From: Bradyrhizobium sp. CB1015 | GTDB taxonomy: Bacteria > Pseudomonadota > Alphaproteobacteria > Rhizobiales > Xanthobacteraceae | Reading direction: 5' to 3' | NCBI RefSeq assembly: GCF_025200925.1 | Contig: NZ_CP104174.1 | Coordinates: 8,260,001 to 8,324,000 of the forward strand | DNA length: 64,000 nt | Part shown: positions 32,201 through 40,286 of the stretch, piece after piece | Position numbering within the stretch: the first letter of the stretch is position 1 | How the letters are laid out: every line of letters starts with the position of its first letter | Translations under genes and position numbers: made by a program | The notes under the pieces: generated by a model | Told to the model about the DNA's origin: nothing | Database searches by the model: none | Seen by the model: only the letters and a program-made list of their open reading frames with translations

Positions 32201-32668
32201 ATCTCGATGCCCGCCATGGACGGCTGGGCCGTGGCGGAAGCCTTGCGCGCGAGCGGCCATCACCAGGCCCGCATCCTGATGGTGTCGGCGAGCGCGCTCG
32301 AAGCGCACGGCACGCCGCTGGCACAACCGTTCCACGACGGCTACCTGATGAAGCCGATCGACATCCCGCGGCTGCTGGAGACGATCCGCCAGCTTCTCAA
32401 GATCGAATGGCAATACGGCTCGGACGAGGTCGCGGTGCCGTTCTGGCATCCCGAGACCGGATCGAAGCCGCCGCTGAGGCACATCGAGGCGCTGATCGGG
32501 CTCGGCCAGATCGGCTACGTCAAGGGCATCCAGCTGAAGCTGGACGAGATCGGCAGCGAGCATCCTGAACATGCCGACTTCGTCGCGCAGATGCGGTCGC
32601 TGGTCGACCGCTTCGATCTCGACCAGTACATGGCCACATTGAAGACGTTGCATGCTTATGAGCATTGA
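29297..32668 (+). CDS. NCS1-permease-fused hybrid histidine kinase
   Basis: A 1123-residue membrane sensor. Residues 1-485 or so are a full NCS1 (cytosine/purine/allantoin permease) domain with about twelve helices; the family-like start is RRQYNQWVANQTLEDYALR. Residues 499-536 hold nine cysteines (499, 500, 502, 514, 522, 525, 526, 532, 536) resembling a zinc-binding cluster. Two more helices follow, then a histidine kinase (SHELRSPLNAISG, His682; N, G1 and G2 boxes NLLSNAIKF, DTGPGI, GTGLGLTI) and a receiver with phospho-acceptor Asp968 (LLDISMP). GTG start. It is encoded opposite the urt operon and overlaps its response regulator. A nitrogen compound is the probable ligand. Confidence 0.9.
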   Translation: MAGRQRIDRVRRQYNQWVANQTLEDYALRFTAKSARRWSAARVANTALGAISFLAMEAIGGTITLNYGVTNATAAIVVVSVIIFGCGVPIAYYAAKCGIDIDLLTRGAGFGYIGSTVTSLIYASFTFIFFAIEAVILASALEMCFGIPRPIGYLISAVVIIPLVAYGITLISRFQLWTQPLWVILHIIPFAAIAWHNPRSFAEWHKFSGEHGDLNGHFDLLLFGVAASVVFSLVAQIGEQVDFLRFLPRDRRASRASWWMALMSAGPGWIVLGALKLLAGSFLAFFALSHGVPPEEAAEPAHMYLEAFRYVLSQPDLALALTGTFVILSQVKINVTNAYAGSIAWSNFFSRLTHSHPGRVVWLVFNVIVALLLMEIGVYKALEQTLALYSNVAIAWVGALVADLVINKPLGLRPQQIEFKRAHLYDVNPVGVGAMTIATIVSISAFYGLFGPTAKALSAFIALAAAFLTAPLIAWATDGKYYIARKPKRSWQNIEAIQCCICEHSFEPEDMASCPAYAGPICSLCCSLDARCHDLCKPHARFQAQVSETLGRLMPQPIYARINSQVGHYIGVFVVSAGLIALVLGLIYLQTSASVHGDNELVSDVLWKVFFSLSIIIGVVAWLFVLAQQSRRAAEAETRRQTALLIQEIDAHKRTDAELQRAKEVAESANLAKSRYVVGLSHELRSPLNAISGYAQLLEQDTSLGAKPRDQVRVVRRSADHLSGLIDGILDISKIEAGRLYLSRDEVRLSEFLDQLVGMFRLQAAAKGIDFVFRRPATLPRVVYADEKRLRQVLINLLSNAIKFTQSGSVQFVVHYRSPVAEFEVIDTGPGIQGGDLERIFAPFERGALGASQPQTGTGLGLTISRLLAGVMGGDIKVTSTVGTGSTFKVKILLSEVTNPQRIAPVEAPVSGYHGARKTILVTDDDPVHRDLLREVLTPLGFILLSAPDGAGCLALAQHCRPDLFLLDISMPAMDGWAVAEALRASGHHQARILMVSASALEAHGTPLAQPFHDGYLMKPIDIPRLLETIRQLLKIEWQYGSDEVAVPFWHPETGSKPPLRHIEALIGLGQIGYVKGIQLKLDEIGSEHPEHADFVAQMRSLVDRFDLDQYMATLKTLHAYEH

Positions 32669-33578
32669 ATCGAAGAAGCGCGACGTCGCGCTCGTTGTCG
32701 ACGATTCGCCGGAGACGCTGCGGCTGCTCACCGACGCGCTCGACGGCGCCGGCATGACGGTGATGGTGGCGCTCGACGGCGCCGCGGCGATGCGCATCAT
32801 CGACCAGATCACGCCCGACATCATCCTGCTCGATGCCGTGATGCCCGGCATCGACGGGTTCGAGACCTGCCGCCGGCTCAAGCGCGATGCGGGTCTGGCC
32901 AACGTGCCAGTGATCTTCATGACGGGCCTCGCCGAGACCGAGCACATCGTGCGTGGATTGGAGGCCGGCGGCGTCGACTACGTGACCAAGCCGATCGTGA
33001 TCGAGGAGATGCTGGCGCGCATCCGCGTCCATCTCGGCAATGCCCGGCTGACCCAGAGCGCGCGCGCCGCGCTCGACGTCTCCGGCCGCTTCCTGTTCGC
33101 GGTCAATCGCCATGGCCACGTGCTGTGGGCGACGCCGCAGGCGCAGAAGCTACTGTCCGACCATCACGGCGCGCAGGCCGACGACTTCGTGCTGCCGCCG
33201 GCGCTGCTGCAATGGCTCGAGCAGGCGAAGGCCAAGAGCGGCTCGAAATCCCAGGCCGCGTCGCTGCCCGACAACCCGCAGCTCCGCTTCTACTACATGG
33301 GCGAGACTGCGCCGAACGAATTCCTGCTGCGGCTGTCCAAGGAAGCCGGCACCGCGCTGCCGCCCGAATTCACCAGCGAGCTCGGCCTCACCACGCGCGA
33401 AGGCGAGGTGCTGGCCTGGCTCAGCAAGGGCAAGACCAACCGCGACATCGCGCAAATTCTGGGCCTCAGCCCGCGCACGGTCGACAAGCACCTGGAGCAG
33501 ATCTACGCCAAGCTCGGTGTCGAGAACCGCACCGCCGCAGCCGCGATCGCGACGAATGCGACGAGGCGGAATTCGTGA
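32652..33578 (+). CDS. Response regulator with receiver and LuxR-type DNA-binding domain
   Basis: A 308-residue regulator. The receiver covers about 10-130, with the acidic pair DDS at 17-18 and phospho-acceptor Asp61 (LLDAVMPGIDG), and ends TKPIVIEEML. A linker of about 100 residues with a short PAS-like stretch (FLFAVNRHGHVLWATPQAQKLL) follows. The C-terminal LuxR helix-turn-helix reads LTTREGEVLAWLSKGKTNRDIA, then LGLSPRTVDKHLEQIYAKLGV. The start overlaps the kinase gene's end by 17 bases, a strong sign that the pair works together. The likely target is the divergent urt-fmd-ami operon. Confidence 0.92.
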   Translation: MLMSIESKKRDVALVVDDSPETLRLLTDALDGAGMTVMVALDGAAAMRIIDQITPDIILLDAVMPGIDGFETCRRLKRDAGLANVPVIFMTGLAETEHIVRGLEAGGVDYVTKPIVIEEMLARIRVHLGNARLTQSARAALDVSGRFLFAVNRHGHVLWATPQAQKLLSDHHGAQADDFVLPPALLQWLEQAKAKSGSKSQAASLPDNPQLRFYYMGETAPNEFLLRLSKEAGTALPPEFTSELGLTTREGEVLAWLSKGKTNRDIAQILGLSPRTVDKHLEQIYAKLGVENRTAAAAIATNATRRNS

Positions 33579-33621
33579 GCGTGCTGCAAACGAGTTGAGA
33601 TGCCGCTCACTCGAAAGACGG

Positions 33622-33773
33622 TGTCGTCCCGGACAAGCGCGCCTGAAGCGCGCGTAGATCCGGGCCCCATAACCACAGGGAGTGGTTTGGCGAAGACTCG
33701 GAGTGACCAGCTCGCTCTATAACCACCGCCTGGGAGTATGGGTCCCGGGCTCGCTTCGCGCCCCGGGACGACA
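33622..33773. repeat. Composite palindromic repeat (CCCATAACCACAGG type)
   Basis: Outer inverted arms GTCCCGGACAAGCGCGCC... and ...CGCCCCGGGAC enclose the segments CCCATAACCACAGGGAG and GGTTTGGCGAAGACTCGGAG. The same internal segments recur at 63495-63668. It fills the gap between convergent genes; no gene is seen here. Confidence 0.75.
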
Positions 33774-33817
33774 GCGGAGTGTGTGGCGATCGCTAACCGC
33801 CTCTTACATCGGCATCT

Positions 33818-35320
33818 TCAACTGTAGACAAACGCCTTGTCGTCCAGGTCCGTCTTCGGGATCTCGTCCTTCTCGGTCCAGTAATCCTGGCTGTGCTGCC
33901 ATTCCGGCTTGTCGCCTCGCTTGGGCAACAGGTCCATGTTGCGCATCATGTAGCCGGGGTTGAAGTTTTCCGGATCGATCCAGGGCAGGATCGGCATGTT
34001 GTGGTCCTCGGGGCGCAAGCTCACCTCGACCTTCCTTGCACCCTTCGCCTTCATGTGCCCGAGCAGCCGGCAGACGAAATCGGCGACCAGATCGACGCGC
34101 AGCGTCCAGCTGGCGCGGAAATAGCCGAACACCCAGACCATGTTCGGAACGCCCGTGAACATCATGCCGCGATAGGTGACGGTGTCGCCGAACGCGAGCG
34201 GCTTGCCGTCGATCTCGAAGGCGATGTCGCCGAGCGCGGCAAGATTGAACCCGGTCGCGGTGACGATGACATCGGCCGCGAGCAGCTTGCCGGACTTGAG
34301 CTGGATGCCGTTCTCGACGAAGCATTCGATCTCGTCGGTGACGACGGAGGCCTTGCCGCTGGCGATGCCCTTGAACAGGTCGGCATCCGGCACGAAGGCG
34401 ATGCGCTGCCGCCAGGGCCGGTATTTTGGCGTGAAGTGGGTCTCGACGTCGTAGTCGGGACCGAGCACGGCGCTGATCTGGCCGATCAGCTCCTTCTTCA
34501 CCTGCTCGGGCTTGGACACGCAAAGCTTGGTGAACGCATCCTGCTCGAACAGGATCTTGCGCCGCACGATCTCATGGATCCAGGCTTCGTCGACCTGCAG
34601 CCGGCGCAATTCTTCCGCGATCTCTATGGCGTTGCGGCCGAGGCGGAAGTAAGTCGGCGAGCGTTGCAGCATGGTGACATGGGCGCAATTGTCGGCGATG
34701 TTCGGCACCAGCGTTGCCGCGGTCGCGCCCGAGCCGATCACGACGACCTTCTTGTTCGTGAGATCGATATCGTCTGGCCATGTCTGCGGATGGACGATGC
34801 GGCCCTTGAAGCGGTCCATGCCCTTCCATTCCGGCGTGTAGCCTTCGGAATGGCGGTAATAGCCCTGGCACATCCAGAGGAAGTTCGCCGTGAACGTCCT
34901 GGGCTCGCCGGTGTCGGTCGTCACCGCCTCGATAGTCCAGAGATTCTGCTCGCTCGACCAGCTCGCGGAGTTGATCTTGTGCTTGTAGCGGATATGCCGC
35001 GCGATATCGTTGTCGTCGATCACCTCCTTCATATAGGAGAGGATCTCCTCCGCGGTCGCAATCGGCGGGCCGACCCAAGGCTTGAAGCTGTAGCCAAAGG
35101 TATGGAGATCACTGTCGGAGCGAATGCCGGGATAGCGATGCGTGCTCCAGGTGCCGCCGAATGTTTCCTGTGTCTCCAGGATGACGTAGCTCGTGCCCGG
35201 AAGCTGCTTCTGGATGTGATAGGCGCTACCGATGCCGGAGATGCCGGCGCCGACGATCAGCACGTCGAAATGTTCAGAAGCCTGTTTGGCCGTGGCGTGA
35301 CTGCGAACAGCGACATTCAT
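33818..35320 (-). CDS. Flavin-containing monooxygenase, Baeyer-Villiger type
   Basis: A 500-residue FAD/NADPH monooxygenase. The FAD fingerprint GAGISG is at 24-29, the second nucleotide motif GSGATA at 196-201 and the Baeyer-Villiger fingerprint FKGRIVHPQTW (FxGxxxHxxxW) at 171-181. FGGTWSTHRYPGIRSDSD is the usual active-site-lining block. The family oxidises ketones to esters or heteroatoms to oxides; the substrate is not evident. The ATG at 35320 gives a normal N-terminus, while an upstream extension of 26 residues is unlike the family. It stands alone. Confidence 0.88.
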   Translation of the reverse strand: MNVAVRSHATAKQASEHFDVLIVGAGISGIGSAYHIQKQLPGTSYVILETQETFGGTWSTHRYPGIRSDSDLHTFGYSFKPWVGPPIATAEEILSYMKEVIDDNDIARHIRYKHKINSASWSSEQNLWTIEAVTTDTGEPRTFTANFLWMCQGYYRHSEGYTPEWKGMDRFKGRIVHPQTWPDDIDLTNKKVVVIGSGATAATLVPNIADNCAHVTMLQRSPTYFRLGRNAIEIAEELRRLQVDEAWIHEIVRRKILFEQDAFTKLCVSKPEQVKKELIGQISAVLGPDYDVETHFTPKYRPWRQRIAFVPDADLFKGIASGKASVVTDEIECFVENGIQLKSGKLLAADVIVTATGFNLAALGDIAFEIDGKPLAFGDTVTYRGMMFTGVPNMVWVFGYFRASWTLRVDLVADFVCRLLGHMKAKGARKVEVSLRPEDHNMPILPWIDPENFNPGYMMRNMDLLPKRGDKPEWQHSQDYWTEKDEIPKTDLDDKAFVYS

Positions 35321-35445
35321 TGTTGCTTCTATGCCTTGCTTGTCTTTATGGCCGTCCTTGATTGAACGACGCGTTTCCTCCGCGACGAGCATGATCACCC
35401 GCCGCGCCTCCGCTTCAAAATGACATAGATCAAGTTGCGGTCAAA

Positions 35446-36222
35446 TCACAGTGCCGCACCCCAGCTCCGCGCGGTCTGCAAGATCCAATCGCGATAGAGC
35501 GTCAGCGGCGTCACGCCGGTCAAGCCGCCGCAACCGTCGGCGCCGTTCGGTCCTGTCGACCAGCTGATGAGGCCGACGAGCACGGGACCGTTCGACCTGT
35601 CCTCGAACACGGGGCCGCCGGAATCGCCGGTGCAGGCGCCAATTCCGTCGCGAACACCGTTGGTTACGGGATCGACCAGACGAATCTGGAGTGTGCCGGG
35701 CTGCCCGGTTGCAACGAGGCCGGCCACGCGCGTGGCGCCGCCGCTCTTGCCGTCACCGCGAACCGTGACGCCGATGCCGGCGATGACGAAGCGGCTGCCG
35801 ACCTGAATTGGAATCGTGGGCATGCCGACCGCCGTCGTGGATTTTCCCTTCGGTGGAATTTCCAATTGCAGCAGCGCCACGTCGGCGGTGGCACGATGCG
35901 CCTGCATCGCCTGCATGTTGAAGTTCGGATGGATCGCGACGGTGCGAACGTTCAGCAATTGCGGTTGGCCGTCGCTGCCGCGATCGACGACCTTGTAGTC
36001 CGCACCAGGCTGCACGCAATGGGCGACCGTCAACACCAGCCTCGGGGCGATCAGGCTGCCCGTGCAGAAATTGCCGCGCGAGCCGACGATGGTGACGACG
36101 GCGCGGGCGACGCCATCGGCCTGCGGCGTGCCGCCGCCGACAATGGCGCGGGCGGGCGTCGCGAGCAGCAGCGCTGCTGCGATGAAGGTGGCAAGCTTCG
36201 TCATGGGAACACGCATCGGCAT
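35446..36222 (-). CDS. Secreted trypsin-like serine protease (S1 family)
   Basis: A 258-residue protease with a signal peptide (residues 7-26, ending TPARA) followed at once by IVGGG, the mature S1 N-terminus. The catalytic triad is His68 in LTVAHC, Asp114 in ADVALLQL and Ser201 in TGDSGGP. Cysteine pairs around the triad suit an exported disulfide protein. Because IVGG follows the signal cleavage site directly, it may need no separate propeptide. Three in-frame ATGs occur in the first seven codons; 36204 (MTKLATF) gives the most compact signal peptide. Confidence 0.9.
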   Translation of the reverse strand: MPMRVPMTKLATFIAAALLLATPARAIVGGGTPQADGVARAVVTIVGSRGNFCTGSLIAPRLVLTVAHCVQPGADYKVVDRGSDGQPQLLNVRTVAIHPNFNMQAMQAHRATADVALLQLEIPPKGKSTTAVGMPTIPIQVGSRFVIAGIGVTVRGDGKSGGATRVAGLVATGQPGTLQIRLVDPVTNGVRDGIGACTGDSGGPVFEDRSNGPVLVGLISWSTGPNGADGCGGLTGVTPLTLYRDWILQTARSWGAAL

Positions 36223-36307
36223 CGGTGAAGGGGGCGATTGCTTCGGACTGGCTCTTGCCGATAGCGCATGCTAGCCCTCTTGGAAAGGAATTGACGAGGG
36301 CAGGACA

Positions 36308-36943
36308 TTGGCGATCGAGGCGGTGATCTTTGATTTTGGCGGCGTGCTGACGAGCTCGCCGTTCGAGGCGTTCACGCGGTTCGAGACCGAACGCGGCCTG
36401 CCCGCCGATATCATCCGGCGCACCAACGCCGCCAATCATCTGGAAAACGCCTGGGCCAGGTTCGAGCGGGCCGAGGTCGACATCGAGACGTTCGACGAAT
36501 TGTTCGCCGCCGAATCGCTCGCGCTCGGCGCGGAGGTGCGCGGCCGTGACGTGCTGCCGCTGCTGCAGGGCGATCTCCGCCCGGAGATGGTCGAGGCCCT
36601 GAAACGCATCAAGGCGCAATTCAAGACCGGCTGCATCACCAACAATCTGCCGGCCAACGCCATCGGCAGCATGACCGGGCGCTCGCTTTACATTGCCGAG
36701 GTCATGGTGCTGTTCGACCACGTGATCGAATCCGCCAAGATCGGGCTGCGCAAGCCGGACCCACGCATCTACCAGATGATGGTCGAGACGCTGAAGGTCG
36801 ATCCGAACGATTGCGTCTATCTCGACGATCTCGGCGTCAATTTGAAGCCGGCGCGTCAGATGGGCATGACCACGATCAAGGTGACGAGCGGCGCGCAGGC
36901 GATCGCGGAGCTCGAGAAGGCGACGGGGCTGAAGCTGGGGTAG
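36308..36943 (+). CDS. HAD-superfamily hydrolase (epoxide-hydrolase N-domain/YihX-like)
   Basis: A 211-residue haloacid-dehalogenase-like phosphatase. Motif I is VIFDFGGVLT with nucleophile Asp9 and Gly in place of the second aspartate, as in YihX-like proteins. Motif II is CITNNLP, motif III GLRKPDPRIY and motif IV YLDDLGVNL. A helical cap lies at about 15-90. The start is TTG in the best-fitting frame, just before the AIEAVIFDF strand. The substrate is unknown. It diverges from the protease gene. Confidence 0.82.
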   Translation: MAIEAVIFDFGGVLTSSPFEAFTRFETERGLPADIIRRTNAANHLENAWARFERAEVDIETFDELFAAESLALGAEVRGRDVLPLLQGDLRPEMVEALKRIKAQFKTGCITNNLPANAIGSMTGRSLYIAEVMVLFDHVIESAKIGLRKPDPRIYQMMVETLKVDPNDCVYLDDLGVNLKPARQMGMTTIKVTSGAQAIAELEKATGLKLG

Positions 36944-36963
36944 GCTTCAACGACGGGCTCATA

Positions 36964-37036
36964 CGTAGCCCGCATGGAGCGTAGCGCAATGCGGGACCAG
37001 CGGCCCCGGACTACGCTTCGCGTCATCCGGGCTACG
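36964..37036. repeat. Palindromic repeat (CGTAGCCCG family)
   Basis: CGTAGCCCGCATGGAGCGTA at the left is mirrored by TACGCTTCGCGTCATCCGGGCTACG at the right. The minus-strand stop codon of mtnA (37032-37034) falls in its right arm. Confidence 0.8.
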
Positions 37037-38132
37037 GCCGAGCAACCCGCTCCGGAAACGCTGCCGCCAGCGCTGCACGATCCGGCTTCAAGACGCCGCG
37101 CTCGGTGATGAGACCGGTGACGAGACGCGCCGGCGTCACGTCGAAGGCGTAGTTCGCGACCGGCGAGCTCTCGGGCACGATGCGCACCGTCTCCAGCCGT
37201 CCGTCCGCGGTGCGGCCGGTCATGTCGGTGACCTCAACGCCGCTGCGCTGCTCGATCGGGATGTCGCGGATGCCGTCATGAACGGTGAAATCGATCGTCG
37301 GCGACGGCAGCGCCACGTAGAACGGCACGCCATTGTCGTGCGCGGCGAGCGCCTTCAGGTAAGTGCCGATCTTGTTGCAGACATCGCCATTGGCGGCGAC
37401 GCGGTCGGTGCCGACGATGGCGAGATCGACCATGCCATGCTGCATCAGGTGCCCGCCGGTATTGTCCGGGATCACCGTGTGCGGCACGCCGTGATGGCCG
37501 AGCTCCCAGGCGGTGAGAGAGGCGCCCTGGTTGCGCGGACGCGTCTCGTCGACCCAGACATGGACCTTGATGCCGCGCTCGTGCGCGAGATAGATCGGCG
37601 CCGTCGCCGTGCCCCAGTCGACGGTGGCAAGCCAGCCGGCGTTGCAATGGGTCAGCACGTTGACCACTTCGCCCGGCTTCTTCGCCGCGATCGCCTCGAT
37701 CAGCTCAAGGCCGTTGCCGGCGATGCCGCGATTGATCTCGACGTCCTGCTCGGCGATCTCGTCGGCACGCGCATAGGCCGCTTCTGCCCGCTCCACCGGA
37801 TCGATCGGCGCGAGCGCCGTGCGCATCTCGTCCAGCGCCCATTTCAGATTGATCGCGGTCGGCCGCGCCACGACCAGCGTGTCATAGGCGCGCTGCAGCC
37901 CGGCGTCGGAGGCGTCCTCGCGCATCGCGAGCGCCATGCCGTAGGCGGCGGTGGCGCCGATCAGCGGCGCGCCGCGCACCAGCATGTCGCTGATGGCAAC
38001 GGCCGCATCTTCACATGAGGTCAGCCGCGCAACGACGAATTCATGCGGCAGCCGGCGCTGATCGATCGCGCCGACCGACCAGCCGTCGTGCTCGCGCCAG
38101 ATGCTGCGGAAATGCTTGCCGTCGACCTTCAT
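37032..38132 (-). CDS. mtnA: Methylthioribose-1-phosphate isomerase
   Basis: A 366-residue isomerase converting methylthioribose-1-phosphate to methylthioribulose-1-phosphate in methionine salvage. The eIF2B-like fold is recognised by [17 protein letters not shown], the active-site cysteine segment [11 protein letters not shown], and [18 protein letters not shown] with the catalytic aspartate. It is transcribed 33 bases after mtnP on the same strand, giving two consecutive steps of the pathway. The stop codon lies inside a palindromic repeat. Confidence 0.95.
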   Translation of the reverse strand: MKVDGKHFRSIWREHDGWSVGAIDQRRLPHEFVVARLTSCEDAAVAISDMLVRGAPLIGATAAYGMALAMREDASDAGLQRAYDTLVVARPTAINLKWALDEMRTALAPIDPVERAEAAYARADEIAEQDVEINRGIAGNGLELIEAIAAKKPGEVVNVLTHCNAGWLATVDWGTATAPIYLAHERGIKVHVWVDETRPRNQGASLTAWELGHHGVPHTVIPDNTGGHLMQHGMVDLAIVGTDRVAANGDVCNKIGTYLKALAAHDNGVPFYVALPSPTIDFTVHDGIRDIPIEQRSGVEVTDMTGRTADGRLETVRIVPESSPVANYAFDVTPARLVTGLITERGVLKPDRAALAAAFPERVARP

Positions 38133-38165
38133 GGCATTCTGCCTTTTCGTACAGTGTCTTGCGTC

Positions 38166-39041
38166 TCACGCCCGCAGGATGCGCCCGGCCACAGCATCGA
38201 GCTTCTTCAGGAGCTCTGGATCGCGCGCCTCGGGCGCCGTGATCAGCGCGCTGTCGAGCGCACGGTCCGAACCGATCGGGCACGGCTCGTGCTCACGCGG
38301 AAAATCCTTGGCCAGCCGCGCCACCAGCGCTTTCGCCTTGTCGGCGTTCGAGTTCAGCACGCGGATGATGTCCTGCACGGTGACCGCATCGTGGTCGGGA
38401 TGCCAGCAGTCGAAATCCGTCACCATCGCGACGGTGGCGTAGCAGATCTCCGCCTCACGCGCGAGTTTCGCTTCGGGCATGTTGGTCATGCCGATCACGG
38501 AATAGCCAAGCGTCTTGTAGGTCATGCTTTCCGCGTAGGTGGAGAATTGCGGCCCTTCCATGCAGACATAGGTGCCGCCGCGCGCGATCGCGATGCCTTC
38601 CGCTTCCGCGGCTGCCGCCAGATGGATGCGCAGCCGCGGTGAAACCGGGTGCGCCATCGATACATGCGCAACGCAGCCGCGACCGAAGAACGAGCTCTCG
38701 CGCTTGTGCGTGCGGTCGACGAACTGGTCGACGAGAACGAAGGTGCCGGGCGGCAGTTCCTCCTTGAAGGAGCCGCAGGCCGAGAGCGAGATCAGGTCGG
38801 TGACGCCGGCGCGCTTCAGCACGTCGATGTTGGCGCGATAGTTGATGTCGGAGGGGGACAGCCGATGCCCCTTGTCATGCCGCGGCAGGAACACGATCGG
38901 CAGGCCGGCGATGGAGCCGCGCCGCAAGGGCGCAGACGGCTCGCCCCAAGGGCTCTTGATCACCTCTTCGCGCGCGCCCTCGAGACCGGGCAGGTCATAG
39001 ATGCCCGAGCCGCCGATGATGCCCAATACCGCCTGCGTCAT
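38166..39041 (-). CDS. mtnP: S-methyl-5'-thioadenosine phosphorylase
   Basis: A 291-residue phosphorylase cleaving methylthioadenosine into adenine and methylthioribose-1-phosphate, the substrate of the next gene, mtnA. Markers are LGIIGGSGIYDLPG at the start, the phosphate-binding LPRHDKGH, SACGSFKEELPPG, and the purine-site segment CMEGPQFSTYAES with IGMTNMPEAKLAREAEICYA. Its length is normal for the family. It leads a two-gene minus-strand unit. Confidence 0.95.
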   Translation of the reverse strand: MTQAVLGIIGGSGIYDLPGLEGAREEVIKSPWGEPSAPLRRGSIAGLPIVFLPRHDKGHRLSPSDINYRANIDVLKRAGVTDLISLSACGSFKEELPPGTFVLVDQFVDRTHKRESSFFGRGCVAHVSMAHPVSPRLRIHLAAAAEAEGIAIARGGTYVCMEGPQFSTYAESMTYKTLGYSVIGMTNMPEAKLAREAEICYATVAMVTDFDCWHPDHDAVTVQDIIRVLNSNADKAKALVARLAKDFPREHEPCPIGSDRALDSALITAPEARDPELLKKLDAVAGRILRA

Positions 39042-39130
39042 GCCTGCTCCACCCTGTCCGTCAAATGTGACATGGTTAAGCTATGCCAGTTTTGCGGCAG
39101 ATTTGGAACGGGAGATCGTCTCGATGAGCC

Positions 39131-39210
39131 TCATTGCGAGGAGCGCAGCGACGAAGCAATCCAGACCGCCACCTCGGAGACAGGCTGGATTGCTTCGCTT
39201 CGCTCGCAAT
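39131..39210. repeat. Palindromic repeat interrupted by an insertion sequence
   Basis: TCATTGCGAGGAGCGCAGCG ... CTTCGCTTCGCTCGCAAT, the same family as 17058-17133. The final GA of the expected CGCAATGA end is missing here but resumes at 40268, beyond the inserted element. Confidence 0.85.
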
Positions 39211-39215
39211 TGTGC

Positions 39216-39243
39216 ATGTTCACTAATTCGCTGATTGGATCGC
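39216..39243. repeat. Left inverted terminal repeat of the insertion sequence
   Basis: 28 bases perfectly inverted relative to 40230-40257; preceded by TGTGC, the element's outer end. Confidence 0.88.
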
Positions 39244-39263
39244 TCCAGCGGAGGAACGATCCG

Positions 39264-40250
39264 ATGCGAGACAACAGCTATGACCGAACGGTTGAACGCA
39301 ACTATCTGCAGAAGTGGCGTTTTCTGATTTCGGAGTATGAGGCGGTGAAGGCTGGCCGATCGCCGCTGTTCAAGCGGGTCGGCGACTTCTACCGGCACCA
39401 CGGGACCTGCTCGCAGACGTTCCGCAAGTATTACAATCGCTATCTGCAGAGCGGCGAGGAAGCGGATCTGCTGCCGCGGCGGCGCGGCCCGAAGTGGCGG
39501 GAGCGACGCGAGCCGGAAGGGATCGAGACGGAGATTGTCGCCCATCGCAAGCGGGGGATGAACCGTTATGAGATTCATGCCGTCTTGCGCGAAACGCGCG
39601 ACACGGTACCTTCGCCGATCACGATCTACCGGGTGCTGAAACGCTACCGCCTGAACCGCCGCACGCCGGCGATGCGTGAGGAGAAACGCCGTATTATCAA
39701 GGACAAGCTCGGAGAGCTGGGCCACGTCGATCTGCATCAATTGCCGCGCGATATGTTCCTCGCGCCACCCCCGGTCACGGCCTACATCATCAGCTTGATC
39801 GACAGCTGCACGCGTCTGGCCTGGGCAGAGGTCCTGACATCCAAGAAGGCGCTGCCGGTCATGTTCAAGACCCTGAAGATGATCAACACCCTCAACGTCA
39901 CCTATGGGCTCGTCTTCCAGGAAATCCTGTCCGACAACGGCGCCGAGTTCGCCGCCCGCACCAAGCCGGGCGAGCATCCGTTCGAGGCCATGCTGCTCGA
40001 GCTCGGCATCAAACACCGCTACACCCGGCCCTATCGGCCGCAGACCAACGGTAAGGTCGAACGCTTCTGGCGCACCCTCGATGACGACGTCATCGACGGC
40101 GCGACCTTCGACAACCTCGACCACTTCGCCAATGAACTGTTCGAGTACCTCGTTTACTACAACAACCACAGACCCCATCAGGCCTTGGCAGGACAAACCC
40201 CCAAGGCCTTCGCCGCTACCAAGACCACCGCGATCCAATCAGCGAATTAG
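39264..40250 (+). CDS. DDE transposase of the insertion sequence
   Basis: A 328-residue transposase. An N-terminal winged-helix/HTH region (about 1-115) includes HHGTCSQTFRKYYNRYL and RKRGMNRYEIHAVLRET. The integrase core has the catalytic triad Asp in ISLIDSCTRLAW, Asp in ILSDNGAEFAA and Glu in NGKVERFWRTL, ending with the usual YNNHRPHQALAGQTP. The ATG at 39264 has GGAGG nine bases upstream and lies just inside the left terminal repeat. The frame also reads upstream out of the element and into mtnP, but that extension is not part of the gene. No frameshift was seen, so it is probably active. Confidence 0.9.
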   Translation: MRDNSYDRTVERNYLQKWRFLISEYEAVKAGRSPLFKRVGDFYRHHGTCSQTFRKYYNRYLQSGEEADLLPRRRGPKWRERREPEGIETEIVAHRKRGMNRYEIHAVLRETRDTVPSPITIYRVLKRYRLNRRTPAMREEKRRIIKDKLGELGHVDLHQLPRDMFLAPPPVTAYIISLIDSCTRLAWAEVLTSKKALPVMFKTLKMINTLNVTYGLVFQEILSDNGAEFAARTKPGEHPFEAMLLELGIKHRYTRPYRPQTNGKVERFWRTLDDDVIDGATFDNLDHFANELFEYLVYYNNHRPHQALAGQTPKAFAATKTTAIQSAN

Positions 40251-40257
40251 TGAACAT
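40230..40257. repeat. Right inverted terminal repeat of the insertion sequence
   Basis: Perfect 28-base inverse of 39216-39243; it includes the transposase stop codon. The element continues to 40262 (CGACA). Confidence 0.88.
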
Positions 40258-40286
40258 CGACAGCAATGACGGAGGAGAGAGTCGGA

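Larger units (their letters stand above)
39211..40262 (+). mobile_element. Insertion sequence, IS481-like, 1052 bp, apparently intact
   Basis: Bounded by inverted terminal repeats that start TGT and share ATGTTCACTAATTCGCTGAT and the next eight bases (39216-39243 against 40230-40257); the outermost five bases differ at two positions. It is flanked by a 5-base direct repeat GCAAT (39206-39210 and 40263-40267), a target-site duplication. A single transposase fills the element. Removing it and one GCAAT restores an uninterrupted palindromic repeat, so the insertion point is certain. The exact duplication and near-identical ends suggest a recent event. Family assignment rests on the TGT ends, single gene and size. 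Confidence 0.88.

Noticed and set aside
38649..39263. A transposase start far upstream of the insertion sequence
   Set aside because: The open frame continues out of the element and through mtnP by chance; the ATG at 39264 lies inside the terminal repeats with a GGAGG site.
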